Below, piece by piece: positions 27,445 through 36,025 of a stretch of 64,000 bases of DNA. Source of the DNA: Dyella ginsengisoli LA-4. Lineage in GTDB: Bacteria; Pseudomonadota; Gammaproteobacteria; Xanthomonadales; Rhodanobacteraceae. The notes beneath the pieces are model-generated. The model searched no databases. It saw nothing but the letters and a program-made list of their open reading frames with translations, and had not been told where the DNA came from. Position numbers and translations under genes: made by a program. The stretch spans positions 60,572-124,571 of the forward strand of contig NZ_AMSF01000085.1 in the NCBI RefSeq assembly GCF_000334915.1. Reading direction: 5' to 3'. Positions within the stretch are counted from its first letter, which is position 1. Every line of letters starts with the position of its first letter.

Positions 27445-29658
27445 TTACTTGCCCTTCGGCGCGTCCTTCAGGCCGCGGTCGATCAGCATCGGCTCCACGC
27501 TGGGCGCCTTGCCACGCCAAGCCTCGTACATCTTCTCCAGATCCTCCGTGTTGCCGCGGGACAGGATCATGGCGCGGAAGCGGTCGCCGTTGGCGCGGGT
27601 CAGACCGCCGTGCTCCTTGAACCACTCGAAGCCATCATCGGCCAGCATCTCGGTCCACAGGTAAGCGTAGTAGCCGGCCGCGTAGCCGTTGCCCCAGATG
27701 TGCTGGAAATAGCTGGAGCGGTAGCGCGGCGGAACGTAGCTCAGATCGATCTTGTCGTCCTTGAGGATCTTCGCCTCGAAAGCATCGGCGTCCTGCTTCG
27801 GCGCGTCGGCCGGAAGCGAATGCCAGCCCATGTCCAGCAGGGCCGCCGAGACCAGCTCGGTCATGTCGTAGCCCTTGTTGAAGTTGCGGGCCTTCTTGAT
27901 CTTGTCGACCAGCTCCTTCGGCATCGGCTTGCCGGTCTTGTAGTTGACCGCGTAGTGCGCGAACACCTTCGGATCGGTCGCCCAGTGCTCGTTGAACTGC
28001 GAGGGGAACTCGACGAAGTCGCGCGCGGTGTTGGTGCCCGAGAGCGTCGGATACTCCTCGTCGGCGAACATGCCGTGCAGCGCATGGCCGAACTCGTGGA
28101 ACATGGTGATCACGTCGTCGAACGAGAGCAGTGCCGGCTGGCCCGGTGCCGGCTTGGTGAAGTTGGCGACGTTGTAGATCACCGGCTTGGTGCCCAGCAG
28201 CTTGGACTGGCCGACGAAGTTGTCCATCCAGGCGCCGCCGCCCTTGTTGTCGCGCTTGAAGTAGTCGCAATAGAACAGCGCCAGCGACTTGCCGTCCTTG
28301 TCGAACACCTCGAACACGCGCACGTCCGGCTGGTACACCGGGATGTCCTTGCGCTCCTTGAAGGTCAGCCCGTACAGCTGGTTGGCGGCGTAGAACACGC
28401 CGTTCTTGAGCACGTTGTCGAGCTCGAAGTACGGCTTGATCTGGTTCTCGTCCAGATCGTACTTGGCCTTGCGCACCTGCTCGGCGTAATGCTCCCAGTC
28501 CCAGGCGGCGAGCTTGAAGCCGCCCTTCTGCTGGTCGATCACCGCCTGGATGTCCTTCGCCTCGCGCTCGGCGCGCGCCGTGGCGGCCGGCACCAGATCC
28601 TGCATGAACTTGATCGCGCGCTCGGGCGTCCTGGCCATCTGGTCGTCGAGCTTCCAGGCGGCGTAGTTCGGGAAGCCCAGCAGCTTGGCCTGTTCGGCAC
28701 GGATCTGCGCCAGTCGCTCGATGATTGCGCGGGTGTCGTCGGCATTGCCCTTCTCGGCGCGGTCCCAGGAGGCCTTGAACAACGCCTCACGGGTGGCACG
28801 ATCGGTCAGGTCCTGCAGCGCCGGCTGCTGGGTGGTGTTCTGCAGCGCGATCACCCACTTGCCGTCCAGGCCCCGGGCCTTGGCCGCCTGCGCAGCGGCA
28901 GCGATGTCGCCCTCGGACAGGCCGGCCAGCTTGGACTTGTCGTCCACCACCAGCGCGCCGTCCTTGGTGGCGGCGAGCAGGGTGTTGGTGAACTTGGTGC
29001 TGAGGGTGGACTCCTCCTCGTTGAGCGCCTTCAGCTTGGCCTTGTCGGCGTCGGACAGCTTGGCGCCGTGATGCACGAAGTTGCGGTAGACCACTTCGAC
29101 CAGGCGCAGCGATTCCGGATCGAGCTTCAGCGAGGCGCGCTCGTTGTAGACGGTCTCGACGCGCTGGAACAGCTTGCTGTTGAGGTAGATGGCATCCTCG
29201 TGGGCGGCCAGCTTCGGCGCCTCGTCTTCCTGCACCTTCTGCAGGGTGTCGTCGGTGTTGGCACCGGTGACGCCGTTGAAGACCATCATCACCCGGCTGA
29301 GCAGCTCGCCGGACTTCTCCATCGCGACGAAGGTGTTGTCGAAGGTCGCCGGCTCCGGGTTGTCAGCGATCTTCTGGATCTCGGCCAGGTGCTGGCGCAT
29401 GCCCTCTTCGATCGCCGGCTGGTAGTCGGCGTCGGTGATCTTGTCGAACGGGGGCGCCTGGAAGTCCAGCGTGCTGGCCTTGGCGAACGGGTTGGCGTCC
29501 GTGAACGGCGCCACGCTGGCCGTGCTGGCAGCCTTGGCCGGCGCCGTGCTGGCCGGCGCGGGGGCCGGTGCGGAGGACTTGGCAGGTTCGTTGCCGTGCT
29601 GCGAGCAGGCGGCGAGGGCGATGGTGGTGGCCATGGCAAGGGTTCGGAGTCGAAGCAT
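27445..29658 (-). CDS. dcp: Peptidyl-dipeptidase Dcp, M3 family, lipoprotein
   Basis: Zinc metallopeptidase of family M3 that removes C-terminal dipeptides from oligopeptides. The 737-residue protein carries HEFGHALHG (zinc site, about 521-529) and the downstream FVEFPSQFNEHW segment with the third ligand region. Unlike cytosolic E. coli Dcp it begins with a lipoprotein signal (TIALAAC, Cys18) and an Ala/Pro linker to about residue 50, so it should sit in the periplasm on a membrane. The C-terminal FQHIWGNGYAAGYYAYLWTEM (about 655-675) is typical of Dcp. A hairpin pair lies upstream and separates it from the preceding gene. Confidence 0.92.
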   Translation of the reverse strand: MLRLRTLAMATTIALAACSQHGNEPAKSSAPAPAPASTAPAKAASTASVAPFTDANPFAKASTLDFQAPPFDKITDADYQPAIEEGMRQHLAEIQKIADNPEPATFDNTFVAMEKSGELLSRVMMVFNGVTGANTDDTLQKVQEDEAPKLAAHEDAIYLNSKLFQRVETVYNERASLKLDPESLRLVEVVYRNFVHHGAKLSDADKAKLKALNEEESTLSTKFTNTLLAATKDGALVVDDKSKLAGLSEGDIAAAAQAAKARGLDGKWVIALQNTTQQPALQDLTDRATREALFKASWDRAEKGNADDTRAIIERLAQIRAEQAKLLGFPNYAAWKLDDQMARTPERAIKFMQDLVPAATARAEREAKDIQAVIDQQKGGFKLAAWDWEHYAEQVRKAKYDLDENQIKPYFELDNVLKNGVFYAANQLYGLTFKERKDIPVYQPDVRVFEVFDKDGKSLALFYCDYFKRDNKGGGAWMDNFVGQSKLLGTKPVIYNVANFTKPAPGQPALLSFDDVITMFHEFGHALHGMFADEEYPTLSGTNTARDFVEFPSQFNEHWATDPKVFAHYAVNYKTGKPMPKELVDKIKKARNFNKGYDMTELVSAALLDMGWHSLPADAPKQDADAFEAKILKDDKIDLSYVPPRYRSSYFQHIWGNGYAAGYYAYLWTEMLADDGFEWFKEHGGLTRANGDRFRAMILSRGNTEDLEKMYEAWRGKAPSVEPMLIDRGLKDAPKGK

Positions 29659-29712
29659 GCAGATTCCCTGGAGAACGCGCCCTGGGGCAGGCGCACAAAG
29701 GTGACAGCCTCC

Positions 29713-29753
29713 GACTCTACCGAGTCTGCACCACCGCTTCCAAGCGGCGGTGC
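29713..29753 (-). terminator. Tandem hairpins downstream of hypothetical gene
   Basis: GACTC-TACC-GAGTC (29713-29726) and GCACCACCGCTT-CC-AAGCGGCGGTGC (29728-29753, one mismatch) lie between the 117-residue gene and the peptidase gene on the minus strand. There is no U-tract. Confidence 0.4.
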
Positions 29754-29760
29754 GCCATGC

Positions 29761-30114
29761 TCAGGCGGCGCGCATGTCCCGCAGGGTCCAGTTCGCGCCA
29801 ATCAGCAAATTCATGCGATGGCGCACGACACTCATCGGCAGCACGGTGACCAGGTCCACGTCGACGCGCTGCACGTCGTCGACCGAGGCCCGCACCGTGG
29901 CGACCGGATCGATCGCACCCAGCGCCGGATCGACCTCGTCCGGCTCGTCCTGCATGGCACGCCAGCGCTCGAACAGCGACGACGTCTGCAATGCCTCGCG
30001 CAAGGCCTCGGCGAAATCGTCGGGGCCGGCTCCGTCGTAGGCAAGCTCGGCAACCGGTCCGCGGGCATGGGCCAGATCGTCGATGGACAGGTAATAGTGG
30101 TTGCGCAGCGGCAT
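29761..30114 (-). CDS. Uncharacterised 117-residue protein
   Basis: Not a family I can name. The acidic N-terminal half starts MPLRNHYYLSIDDLAHARGP, then ELAYDGAGPDDFAEALREAL; the C-terminal half reads DVDLVTVLPMSVVRHRMNLLIG and ends in WTLRDMRAA. There are no Cys residues, signal peptide or membrane segment, so it should be a soluble cytoplasmic protein. Codon use and the ATG at 30114 fit a real gene. It lies 61 bases downstream of bioD on the same strand and may share its transcript. Confidence 0.65.
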   Translation of the reverse strand: MPLRNHYYLSIDDLAHARGPVAELAYDGAGPDDFAEALREALQTSSLFERWRAMQDEPDEVDPALGAIDPVATVRASVDDVQRVDVDLVTVLPMSVVRHRMNLLIGANWTLRDMRAA

Positions 30115-30175
30115 GGATGCGGTTCCTCTGCTGGAGGGTGCCGGAAGGCGCAGCATGACACGCCCGGCAACCGGA

Positions 30176-30859
30176 TCATCCCAGCGCTGCGACCGCCGCG
30201 GCCAGATGCCTTGCGGCAGATGCGGCCGGCTCGCCGTGCGGCAGTACGCCGAGGCAAGGGGCCGGAAGCAGCTCGCGCAGGGTCGCCAGGTTGTCCTCGA
30301 CCGCCTCCATTGCCGGATCGATGCGGTTGCCGACCCAGCCGAGCAGCCGGCAACCGTCGGCGGCGATCGCCCGCGCACTGAGCAGTGCGTGATTCAGGCA
30401 CCCCAGCCTCAGACCGACCACCAGGATCACCGGCAGCTCCCACGCCTGCGCCAGGGCGGACGCCATCAACCCGGGAGCCAGCGGCACCATCCAGCCGCCG
30501 ACGCCCTCTACCACCACCGGAGCATGGCGCGCACGCAACTGCTCGAAGGCCGCCGTGAGTGGCGGCAACGCGACCGTCACGCCGTCGCGCGCGGCTGCCA
30601 GATGCGGCGACAGCGGCGCCCGCAGGCTGACCGGATTGATCGCCGCATATGTCACGCCGGCCGGCCCCGCCGCCTGCAGCGCCAGCGCGTCCTCGTTGCG
30701 CAATCCCGCGGGCGTCTCCTCGCAGCCGCTGGCAACCGGCTTCATGCCGACCGCATCCCGGCCCGCGGCGCGCAGCGCATGCAGCAGCGCGCACGACGCA
30801 TGGGTCTTGCCGATGCCCGTGTCGGTGCCGGCGACGAACAGGCGGTCATGCGTGGACAT
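30176..30859 (-). CDS. bioD: Dethiobiotin synthetase
   Basis: ATP-dependent carboxylation of diaminopelargonate to dethiobiotin in biotin synthesis. The 227-residue protein has the P-loop GTDTGIGKT (11-19), the substrate Lys segment GMKPVASGCEET (38-49) and the VVEGVGGWMVPL loop near 115. The remaining biotin genes are not nearby, so bioD is separated from the bioBFHC group in this genome. The start is ATG 30859. Confidence 0.93.
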   Translation of the reverse strand: MSTHDRLFVAGTDTGIGKTHASCALLHALRAAGRDAVGMKPVASGCEETPAGLRNEDALALQAAGPAGVTYAAINPVSLRAPLSPHLAAARDGVTVALPPLTAAFEQLRARHAPVVVEGVGGWMVPLAPGLMASALAQAWELPVILVVGLRLGCLNHALLSARAIAADGCRLLGWVGNRIDPAMEAVEDNLATLRELLPAPCLGVLPHGEPAASAARHLAAAVAALG

Positions 30860-30979
30860 GGCGAGGATCCTCGATGGAGAAAGCCGGGCATGGTCTCTGC
30901 GTCGGTCGCGCCAGGCAAGCCGGCAGCGGCGAAACCGCCGCCCGGCGCATAATGGACGGCCCCATCCGATGGACCGCCC

Positions 30980-31471
30980 ATGTTCCACGTTGCCTCCCAT
31001 CCGCACGCCGGCAAGCGCGAGCTGTATGCCGAAGTGGCCGAACTCGCGCAGGGCCTGCTGGCTGGCGAGCGCGACCTGATCGCCAACGCCGCCAACTTCA
31101 GCGCCCTGCTGTTCCACAGCCTGCCCGACCTCAACTGGGCCGGCTTCTACTTCTTCGACGGCACCGAGCTGGTGGTCGGCCCGTTCCAGGGCAAGCCGGC
31201 CTGCATCCGCATCGCCCTCGGGCGCGGCGTGTGCGGCGCGGCTGCGCAGGACCGGCAGACCCAGCTGGTGGTCGATGTGCATGCGTTCGAGGGGCACATC
31301 GCCTGCGACGCGGCGTCCAACTCGGAGATCGTGGTGCCGCTGGTGAAGGCCGACGGCACCCTGCTCGGCGTATGGGATGTGGACAGTCCGCTGGTCGGCC
31401 GTTTCGACGACGAGGACCGCGTCGGCATGGAAGCGCTGTGCGCGCTGTTCATGCAGGCCGTCGACGCCTGA
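30980..31471 (+). CDS. msrC: Free methionine-(R)-sulfoxide reductase, GAF domain
   Basis: Reduces free methionine R-sulfoxide using a thioredoxin-recycled disulfide. The 163-residue protein is one GAF domain. Conserved cysteines are in GKPACIRI, GRGVCGAA and EGHIACDAASNSEIVVP, matching the three-Cys fRMsr arrangement. NWAGFYFFDG is the usual substrate-pocket strand. The gene stands alone, divergent from bioD and convergent with engB, with a 15-base gap to the latter. Confidence 0.93.
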   Translation: MFHVASHPHAGKRELYAEVAELAQGLLAGERDLIANAANFSALLFHSLPDLNWAGFYFFDGTELVVGPFQGKPACIRIALGRGVCGAAAQDRQTQLVVDVHAFEGHIACDAASNSEIVVPLVKADGTLLGVWDVDSPLVGRFDDEDRVGMEALCALFMQAVDA

Positions 31472-31486
31472 GCGCCCGGTCGGGCC

Positions 31487-32125
31487 TCAGCGTTCGCGCG
31501 GCGTCCGCAGCAGCTCGACCACGCGTGTGCGCGCCTCCTCCACGCCGGTGCCGGCGGTGGAGGAGAACACCTGCGCGGTGGCGTGCAGCCCATCGCGAAA
31601 GCTCTTGCGCATCGCCGCGAGCGCCTGCGTGGCCTGGCCCCGCGACAACTTGTCGGCCTTGGTCAGCAGCAGATGGCACGGCAGACCGGTGGTGAAACAG
31701 AACTCCAGCATCATCCGGTCGAACTCCTTCAGCGGATGGCGGATATCGGCGATCAGCACCACGCCGCGCAGGCTGGCGCGGTGGTGCAGGTAGGAGTCGA
31801 TCTCCAGCTTCCAGTGCTCACGCAGCTCCTCCGGCACCTTGGCGTAGCCGTAGCCCGGCAGGTCGATCAGCCGCGCCTCCAGCGGCGGCTCGCCTTCGCC
31901 CTGCGCCAGCGGCGGTAGCGCGAACGACACCATCTGCTGGGTGCGGCCCGGCGTCTTGGAGGTGCGGGCCAGGCCGCGATGGCCGGTCAACGCGTTGAGC
32001 GCACTGGACTTGCCGGCGTTGGATCGACCGGCAAAGGCCACCTCGGCCCCCTGGTCGGCAGGCAGTTGGCGGAAACGATGGGCGGCGAGCGTGAACTGCG
32101 CGCCCTGGAGCGGATTAGGGGACAT
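31487..32125 (-). CDS. engB: Ribosome biogenesis GTPase EngB (YsxC/YihA)
   Basis: Small Ras-like GTPase essential for late 50S subunit assembly. The 212-residue protein has G1 GRSNAGKSS (33-41), G2/G3 TPGRTQ and DLPGYGYAKVP, and G4 TKADKLS. ATG 32125 fits family length. It is divergent from the cytochrome c4 gene. Confidence 0.95.
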   Translation of the reverse strand: MSPNPLQGAQFTLAAHRFRQLPADQGAEVAFAGRSNAGKSSALNALTGHRGLARTSKTPGRTQQMVSFALPPLAQGEGEPPLEARLIDLPGYGYAKVPEELREHWKLEIDSYLHHRASLRGVVLIADIRHPLKEFDRMMLEFCFTTGLPCHLLLTKADKLSRGQATQALAAMRKSFRDGLHATAQVFSSTAGTGVEEARTRVVELLRTPRER

Positions 32126-32134
32126 GGGAGCGGT

Positions 32135-32163
32135 TTGACCGGTCAGGGTGCCACGGGGATAAT
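32135..32163 (+). promoter_or_regulatory. Sigma-70 promoter of cytochrome c4 gene
   Basis: TTGACC (32135-32140), 17 bases, GATAAT (32158-32163): 5/6 matches in each box with ideal spacing. The leader would be about 70 bases, ending in GGGAGAC before the ATG. Confidence 0.65.
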
Positions 32164-32242
32164 CCTGCAGTTTCTGCCTGTCGCGCGCGATGCGCGGCTG
32201 GCTTGGCGGCAGTATCTGCAAGGTCTTTCGGGAGACAAGTGT

Positions 32243-33010
32243 ATGAGTTTTCGGCTCGCCGATTTTCGGCACGCTGTGCTTGGGGCGACTGCTGCCCTCG
32301 CGTTCGCGCTGTCTGCCAGTGCGGTGACTGCCCAGGAAGCCAAGCCCGCTGCGGCTGCGAGCGCCGCTGCGGCAGCCTCCAGCACCCCGGCCTCCGCTCC
32401 GGCAGCCAGCGCCGAGGTGAAACCCGGTGACGCCACTGCCGGCCAGGGCAAGGCCGCCGTCTGCGGCGCCTGCCACGGCATGGACGGCAACTCCGCCGAT
32501 CCGCAGTACCCGAAGCTGGCCGGTCAGCACGAGTCGTACATCGCGCGCCAGCTGACCAGCTTCAAGGCCGGCAAGCGCCAGAACCCGATCATGCTCGGCA
32601 TGGCCACGCCGCTGTCCGAGCAGGACATGCACGACATCGGCGCCTACTTCGCCTCGCAGACCGTGCGCCCGGGCGTTGCCGACGATGCGGTAGTGAAGCA
32701 GGGCGAGACGCTCTACCGCGAGGGCGACCCGACCCGCGGCATCCCCGCCTGCATGGCCTGCCACCTGATCGACGGCCGTGGCAACCCCGGCGCGATCTAC
32801 CCGCAGCTCGCCGGCCAGCACTCGCAGTACGTGGAGGCCACGCTGAAGTCCTGGCACGACGGTACTGTCTGGGGTACCGACGCCCACGCGCAGATCATGC
32901 CGGCGATCGCCAAGAAGCTCGACGCCAAGGACATCACCGCACTGGCCAGCTACATCGAGGGCCTGCACCCAGCCGATACCGGCGACACGGCAGCCGCATC
33001 GGCGCCGTAA
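32243..33010 (+). CDS. Cytochrome c4, diheme
   Basis: Periplasmic diheme electron carrier that passes electrons from the bc1 complex to terminal oxidases. The 255-residue precursor has a Sec signal ending near AVTA-QE (31) and an Ala-rich linker to about 57. Two homologous class I domains follow: heme sites CGACH (74-78) and CMACH (170-174), each followed by YPKLAGQH or YPQLAGQH. Axial Met candidates are in LGMATPLS and QIMPAIAKK. ATG 32243 has a good ribosome site. The two DsbA-like genes downstream suggest a role in periplasmic redox, but a hairpin separates them. Confidence 0.94.
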   Translation: MSFRLADFRHAVLGATAALAFALSASAVTAQEAKPAAAASAAAAASSTPASAPAASAEVKPGDATAGQGKAAVCGACHGMDGNSADPQYPKLAGQHESYIARQLTSFKAGKRQNPIMLGMATPLSEQDMHDIGAYFASQTVRPGVADDAVVKQGETLYREGDPTRGIPACMACHLIDGRGNPGAIYPQLAGQHSQYVEATLKSWHDGTVWGTDAHAQIMPAIAKKLDAKDITALASYIEGLHPADTGDTAAASAP

Positions 33011-33015
33011 CCTCC

Positions 33016-33043
33016 ATCACGCCGACCCCCGGGTCGGCGTGAT
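33016..33043 (+). terminator. Hairpin after cytochrome c4 gene
   Basis: ATCACGCCGACCC and GGGTCGGCGTGAT form a perfect 13-bp stem with a two-base gap, followed by CGTTTCC, a weak U-tract. Confidence 0.65.
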
Positions 33044-33096
33044 CGTTTCCAGCCCGCGATTTTTTGCGCCCCGCTGCTGATCAGAAGGACATCCCC

Positions 33097-33981
33097 ATGC
33101 TGAAGCGCCTGCCGTTCCTGTGTATCGCCCTGCTCGCCCTGGCTGCCTGCAGCCACTCCAACGACAGCAGCGCGCCGGCGGCCTCCTCCGCTCCCGCGCC
33201 GACCGCGGCGCCGGCCACCTCGGCACCGGCAACGGCACCGGCGACCACCGGGAGCGCAGCGGCAACCCCGGCACCAGCGGCGAGCGCGCCCGCCGCCGCA
33301 ACCACTGCCGCAGCCGCCGCCACGCCTGCAGCTCCGGCGAAAGCCAGCACTTTCGTCGAGGATCCGAAGTGGGTGGAAGGCAAGAACTACTTCCGCATCG
33401 AGCCGGCGCAGCCGAAGGTTTCCAACACCGACAAGATCGAAGTGGCCGAGGTGTTCTCCTACGCCTGCCCCTCGTGCAATGCCTTCCACCCGATGGTCGA
33501 CCAGCTGGCCAAGAGCCTGCCCTCCGATGCGGTGATGGCCTACCTGCCGGTTTCGTTCATGCCGCAGGAGAACTTCCCGATGTTCCAGCGCGCGTTCCTT
33601 ACCGCGCAGGCGCTGGGCGTGGCCGACAAGGCCAATGACGCGATGTACGACGCGGTATGGAAGACCAAGGAACTCAGCTCCGAGAACGCCAGCGGCCAGG
33701 GCCTGAAGCCGATGTCCGAGCTGCCCACGCTGGCCGACGCGGCGAAGGTCTACGCGAAGTACGGCGCCGACCCGAAGGAATTCCTTGCGGTGGCCAACTC
33801 CTTCAGCATCAACACCCAGGTCAAGCGCGCCGACGAGCTGGTGAAGGCCTACGGCGTGGAAGGCACGCCGACCATCGTGGTCGACGGCAAGTACCGCATC
33901 GACCTGCGCGCGGCCGGTGGCTATGCGCAGATGGTCGAGCTGGCGAAGTACCTGGTGGCCAAGGAAGCGGCTGGCAAGTAA
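33097..33981 (+). CDS. DsbA-like thiol:disulfide oxidoreductase, lipoprotein 1
   Basis: Thioredoxin-fold disulfide oxidoreductase of 294 residues. A lipoprotein signal (LALAAC, Cys18) is followed by a 65-residue linker of almost only Ala, Pro, Thr and Ser. The DsbA core starts near 85. The active site is CPSC at 123-126 (SYACPSCNAFH), with the cis-Pro loop GTPTIVVDGKYR near the end. CPSC rather than CPHC suggests a less oxidising potential than E. coli DsbA; this is inference from known active-site variants. A second DsbA-like gene follows after 67 bases, probably in one transcript. Confidence 0.88.
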   Translation: MLKRLPFLCIALLALAACSHSNDSSAPAASSAPAPTAAPATSAPATAPATTGSAAATPAPAASAPAAATTAAAAATPAAPAKASTFVEDPKWVEGKNYFRIEPAQPKVSNTDKIEVAEVFSYACPSCNAFHPMVDQLAKSLPSDAVMAYLPVSFMPQENFPMFQRAFLTAQALGVADKANDAMYDAVWKTKELSSENASGQGLKPMSELPTLADAAKVYAKYGADPKEFLAVANSFSINTQVKRADELVKAYGVEGTPTIVVDGKYRIDLRAAGGYAQMVELAKYLVAKEAAGK

Positions 33982-34048
33982 GCCCTGCCTGGCACCTTTC
34001 GCGCCCGGCGTGGTCTTGCCTGTTCCTGTTCCGTTGCGGAGTCGTTCC

Positions 34049-34705
34049 ATGCTCAAACACCTCTCCCGTGTCCGGCTGTTCGCCCTGGTCGGCGGCCTGC
34101 TGCTGGCTACCGCCTGCTCGGCCGGGTCCGGCCAGGATCCGTCGGCGCCTTACACCGACGGCGTCGAGTACGCCACCATCCCCGGCCCGGCTCAGCGCTA
34201 CAGCCCGGAGGGCAAGGTCGAAGTGGTCGAGGTGTTTTCCTACGGCTGCATCCACTGCGACCACTTCGCCCCCTATGCCGAGAAGCTGCGCCAGGCGCTG
34301 CCCAAGGGTGTGGTGTTCAAGCTGGTGCCGGCGCCGTTCAGCGCCGAATGGCTGCCGTTCGCGCGCGCCTTCTACGCGGCGAAGAAGCTGGGCGTGGTCG
34401 ACAAGACCCACCTGGAGCTGTTCAAGGAGAAATTCGACCAGCACTACCCGATGAACACGCTGGACGAGCTGGCCGATTTCTATGCCCGCGAGGGCGTGAA
34501 TCGCGAGGAGTTCCTGCGCATCGCGACCTCGGATGCCGTCACCCAGCAGATGAAGAGCGACCTGGCGCTGATCCAGAAATGGGGCGTCACCGGCACGCCG
34601 ACCATCGTTGTGGACGGCAAGTACCGCAGCGCCGACGTGCACAACTTCGACCAGCTGTCCGCCCTGACCCAGTGGCTGGCCAAGCGCGAACTGGCCGCCA
34701 AGTAA
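34049..34705 (+). CDS. DsbA-like thiol:disulfide oxidoreductase, lipoprotein 2
   Basis: A 218-residue paralogue of the upstream gene with the same fold. The lipoprotein signal ends LLLATAC (Cys23), but here there is no long linker. The active site is CIHC at 67-70 (FSYGCIHCDHF) and the cis-Pro loop TGTPTIVVDGKYR is retained. The two proteins share the VFSYxC and GKYR segments, so they look like an old tandem duplication with different dipeptides between the cysteines. No DsbB is adjacent. Confidence 0.9.
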   Translation: MLKHLSRVRLFALVGGLLLATACSAGSGQDPSAPYTDGVEYATIPGPAQRYSPEGKVEVVEVFSYGCIHCDHFAPYAEKLRQALPKGVVFKLVPAPFSAEWLPFARAFYAAKKLGVVDKTHLELFKEKFDQHYPMNTLDELADFYAREGVNREEFLRIATSDAVTQQMKSDLALIQKWGVTGTPTIVVDGKYRSADVHNFDQLSALTQWLAKRELAAK

Positions 34706-34710
34706 GCCTG

Positions 34711-34743
34711 CGTCACGGCAGTCGCGAGGCGACTGCCGTGACG
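34711..34743 (+). terminator. Strong hairpin after DsbA-like pair
   Basis: CGTCACGGCAGTCGC and GCGACTGCCGTGACG form a 15-bp perfect stem with a GAG loop, five bases after the stop codon. There is no U-tract, so it may stabilise the mRNA end or need Rho. Confidence 0.6.
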
Positions 34744-34805
34744 TTCACGCGGCGCGCGGCATGCTGTCGACCGTTTTTCCTCCCGCCGCGATGCCCGACC
34801 CTGCC

Positions 34806-35606
34806 ATGACCGGATCCGCCCCTCCTGCTCCCGAGCGTCGCCTGCGACTGCTCAGCTGCAACATCCTCGCGGGCGGCAGCGTGCAGAAGTACCGTGAATA
34901 CGTCACCCGCAGCATCAATGCGGTGCTGCCCGGCCGCAGCAAGCTGGACAACCTCGACCGCCTCGCCGAACTGCTGCCGCAGTTCGACGTGATCGGTCTG
35001 CAGGAAGCCGACGCAGGCAGCCTGCGATCGGGCTTCCTCAACCAGACGCGCTACCTCGCCGAGACCGCCGGCATGCCGTTCTGGAGCCACCAGCCGAACC
35101 GTCCGGTGGCCAAGCTCGCGCATTCGGCCAACGGACTGATCAGCCGGATGGAGCCGCACAGCGTCTACGATTACCCGCTGCCCAGCCGCATCCCCGGTCG
35201 CGGCGCCATGCTGGCGCGTTTCGGCGAAGGCGACGATGCGCTCGCCGTGATGATCGCGCACCTCTCGCTCAGCGCGCCGGCCCGTGCCAGGCAGCTGGCC
35301 TTCATCGGCGAACTGCTGGCCGATTTCCCGCACGCGGTGCTGATGGGCGACCTCAACACCGAGGCACACAGCACGGAAATGCAGCACCTGTTCGCCAAGT
35401 GCCGGCTGCAGCCGCCGGAGCAACCGACGCCCACCTTCCCCAGCTGGAAGCCGCGCCGTGCGCTCGACCACATCCTCACCTCCGCCGACATCCACCTCGA
35501 CAAGGTCTGGACCCTCCCGCAGGCGTTTTCCGACCACCTGCCCATCGCCGCCGAGGTGCGCCTGCCCGCGCATGTGGCGCCGCGGCTGCACCGGGTGCGT
35601 CGCTGA
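34806..35606 (+). CDS. Endonuclease/exonuclease/phosphatase family protein
   Basis: Mg-dependent phosphodiesterase or phosphatase fold, 266 residues. Conserved EEP residues are visible: LLSCNIL (Asn metal site), VIGLQEADAG (Glu), SANGLISR, LMGDLNTEA (Asp and Asn) and FSDHLPIAAEV (Asp-His catalytic end). No signal peptide is evident. Substrate unknown. In-frame ATGs at 34761 and 34791 are alternative starts; none has a clear ribosome site, and I preferred the one closest to the first core strand. It is coupled by TGATG overlap to a small membrane protein. Confidence 0.82.
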   Translation: MTGSAPPAPERRLRLLSCNILAGGSVQKYREYVTRSINAVLPGRSKLDNLDRLAELLPQFDVIGLQEADAGSLRSGFLNQTRYLAETAGMPFWSHQPNRPVAKLAHSANGLISRMEPHSVYDYPLPSRIPGRGAMLARFGEGDDALAVMIAHLSLSAPARARQLAFIGELLADFPHAVLMGDLNTEAHSTEMQHLFAKCRLQPPEQPTPTFPSWKPRRALDHILTSADIHLDKVWTLPQAFSDHLPIAAEVRLPAHVAPRLHRVRR

Positions 35607-36025
35607 TGCGCGGCCAGCGGGGCCGGGCCGCCTTCGCCTGGATCGTCGTCCTGCTCGTCGGCGCGATCGCCGCTGCGCTGCGCTACGGCCTGGTCGAACC
35701 ACCCGGCCTGGGTGACCGGTGTGCCGTCGGCGGCCCCGGGGCGCCGGCCTGGTGCGGCCTGCGCGACCTGGTCGTGCAGGGCTTCCTGCATGATGTTTAC
35801 GGTGCCGCGGCGCTCTTCGCGACGGCCCTCGCCCTGCTGTACCGGCGCCGCTGGAGTGCGGCCCTTGCCGCTTCGCTGGGCCTGCTGGCGATCGAGCTCT
35901 ACTGCTACCAGAGCGGCGCCCTGGCCCTGCTCGTTGGCGCCCTGCTATTGGTGCGGGTGAACGATCCGGCGTGGGCGGCCGAACCAGCCCGGCGCGGCCA
36001 GCAGGACGTTCAGAGCGAACCATAA
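35606..36025 (+). CDS. Small multispanning membrane protein
   Basis: A 139-residue protein with an N-terminal helix (about 10-28, AFAWIVVLLVGAIAAAL) and two or three more between 58 and 117, separated by short Cys-containing loops (DRCAVGGPG, WCGLRD). No family recognised. The ATG overlaps the stop of the EEP gene, so they are translated together. Its last 27 codons overlap, tail to tail, the 3' end of the GH17 gene on the other strand. Confidence 0.68.
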   Translation: MRGQRGRAAFAWIVVLLVGAIAAALRYGLVEPPGLGDRCAVGGPGAPAWCGLRDLVVQGFLHDVYGAAALFATALALLYRRRWSAALAASLGLLAIELYCYQSGALALLVGALLLVRVNDPAWAAEPARRGQQDVQSEP

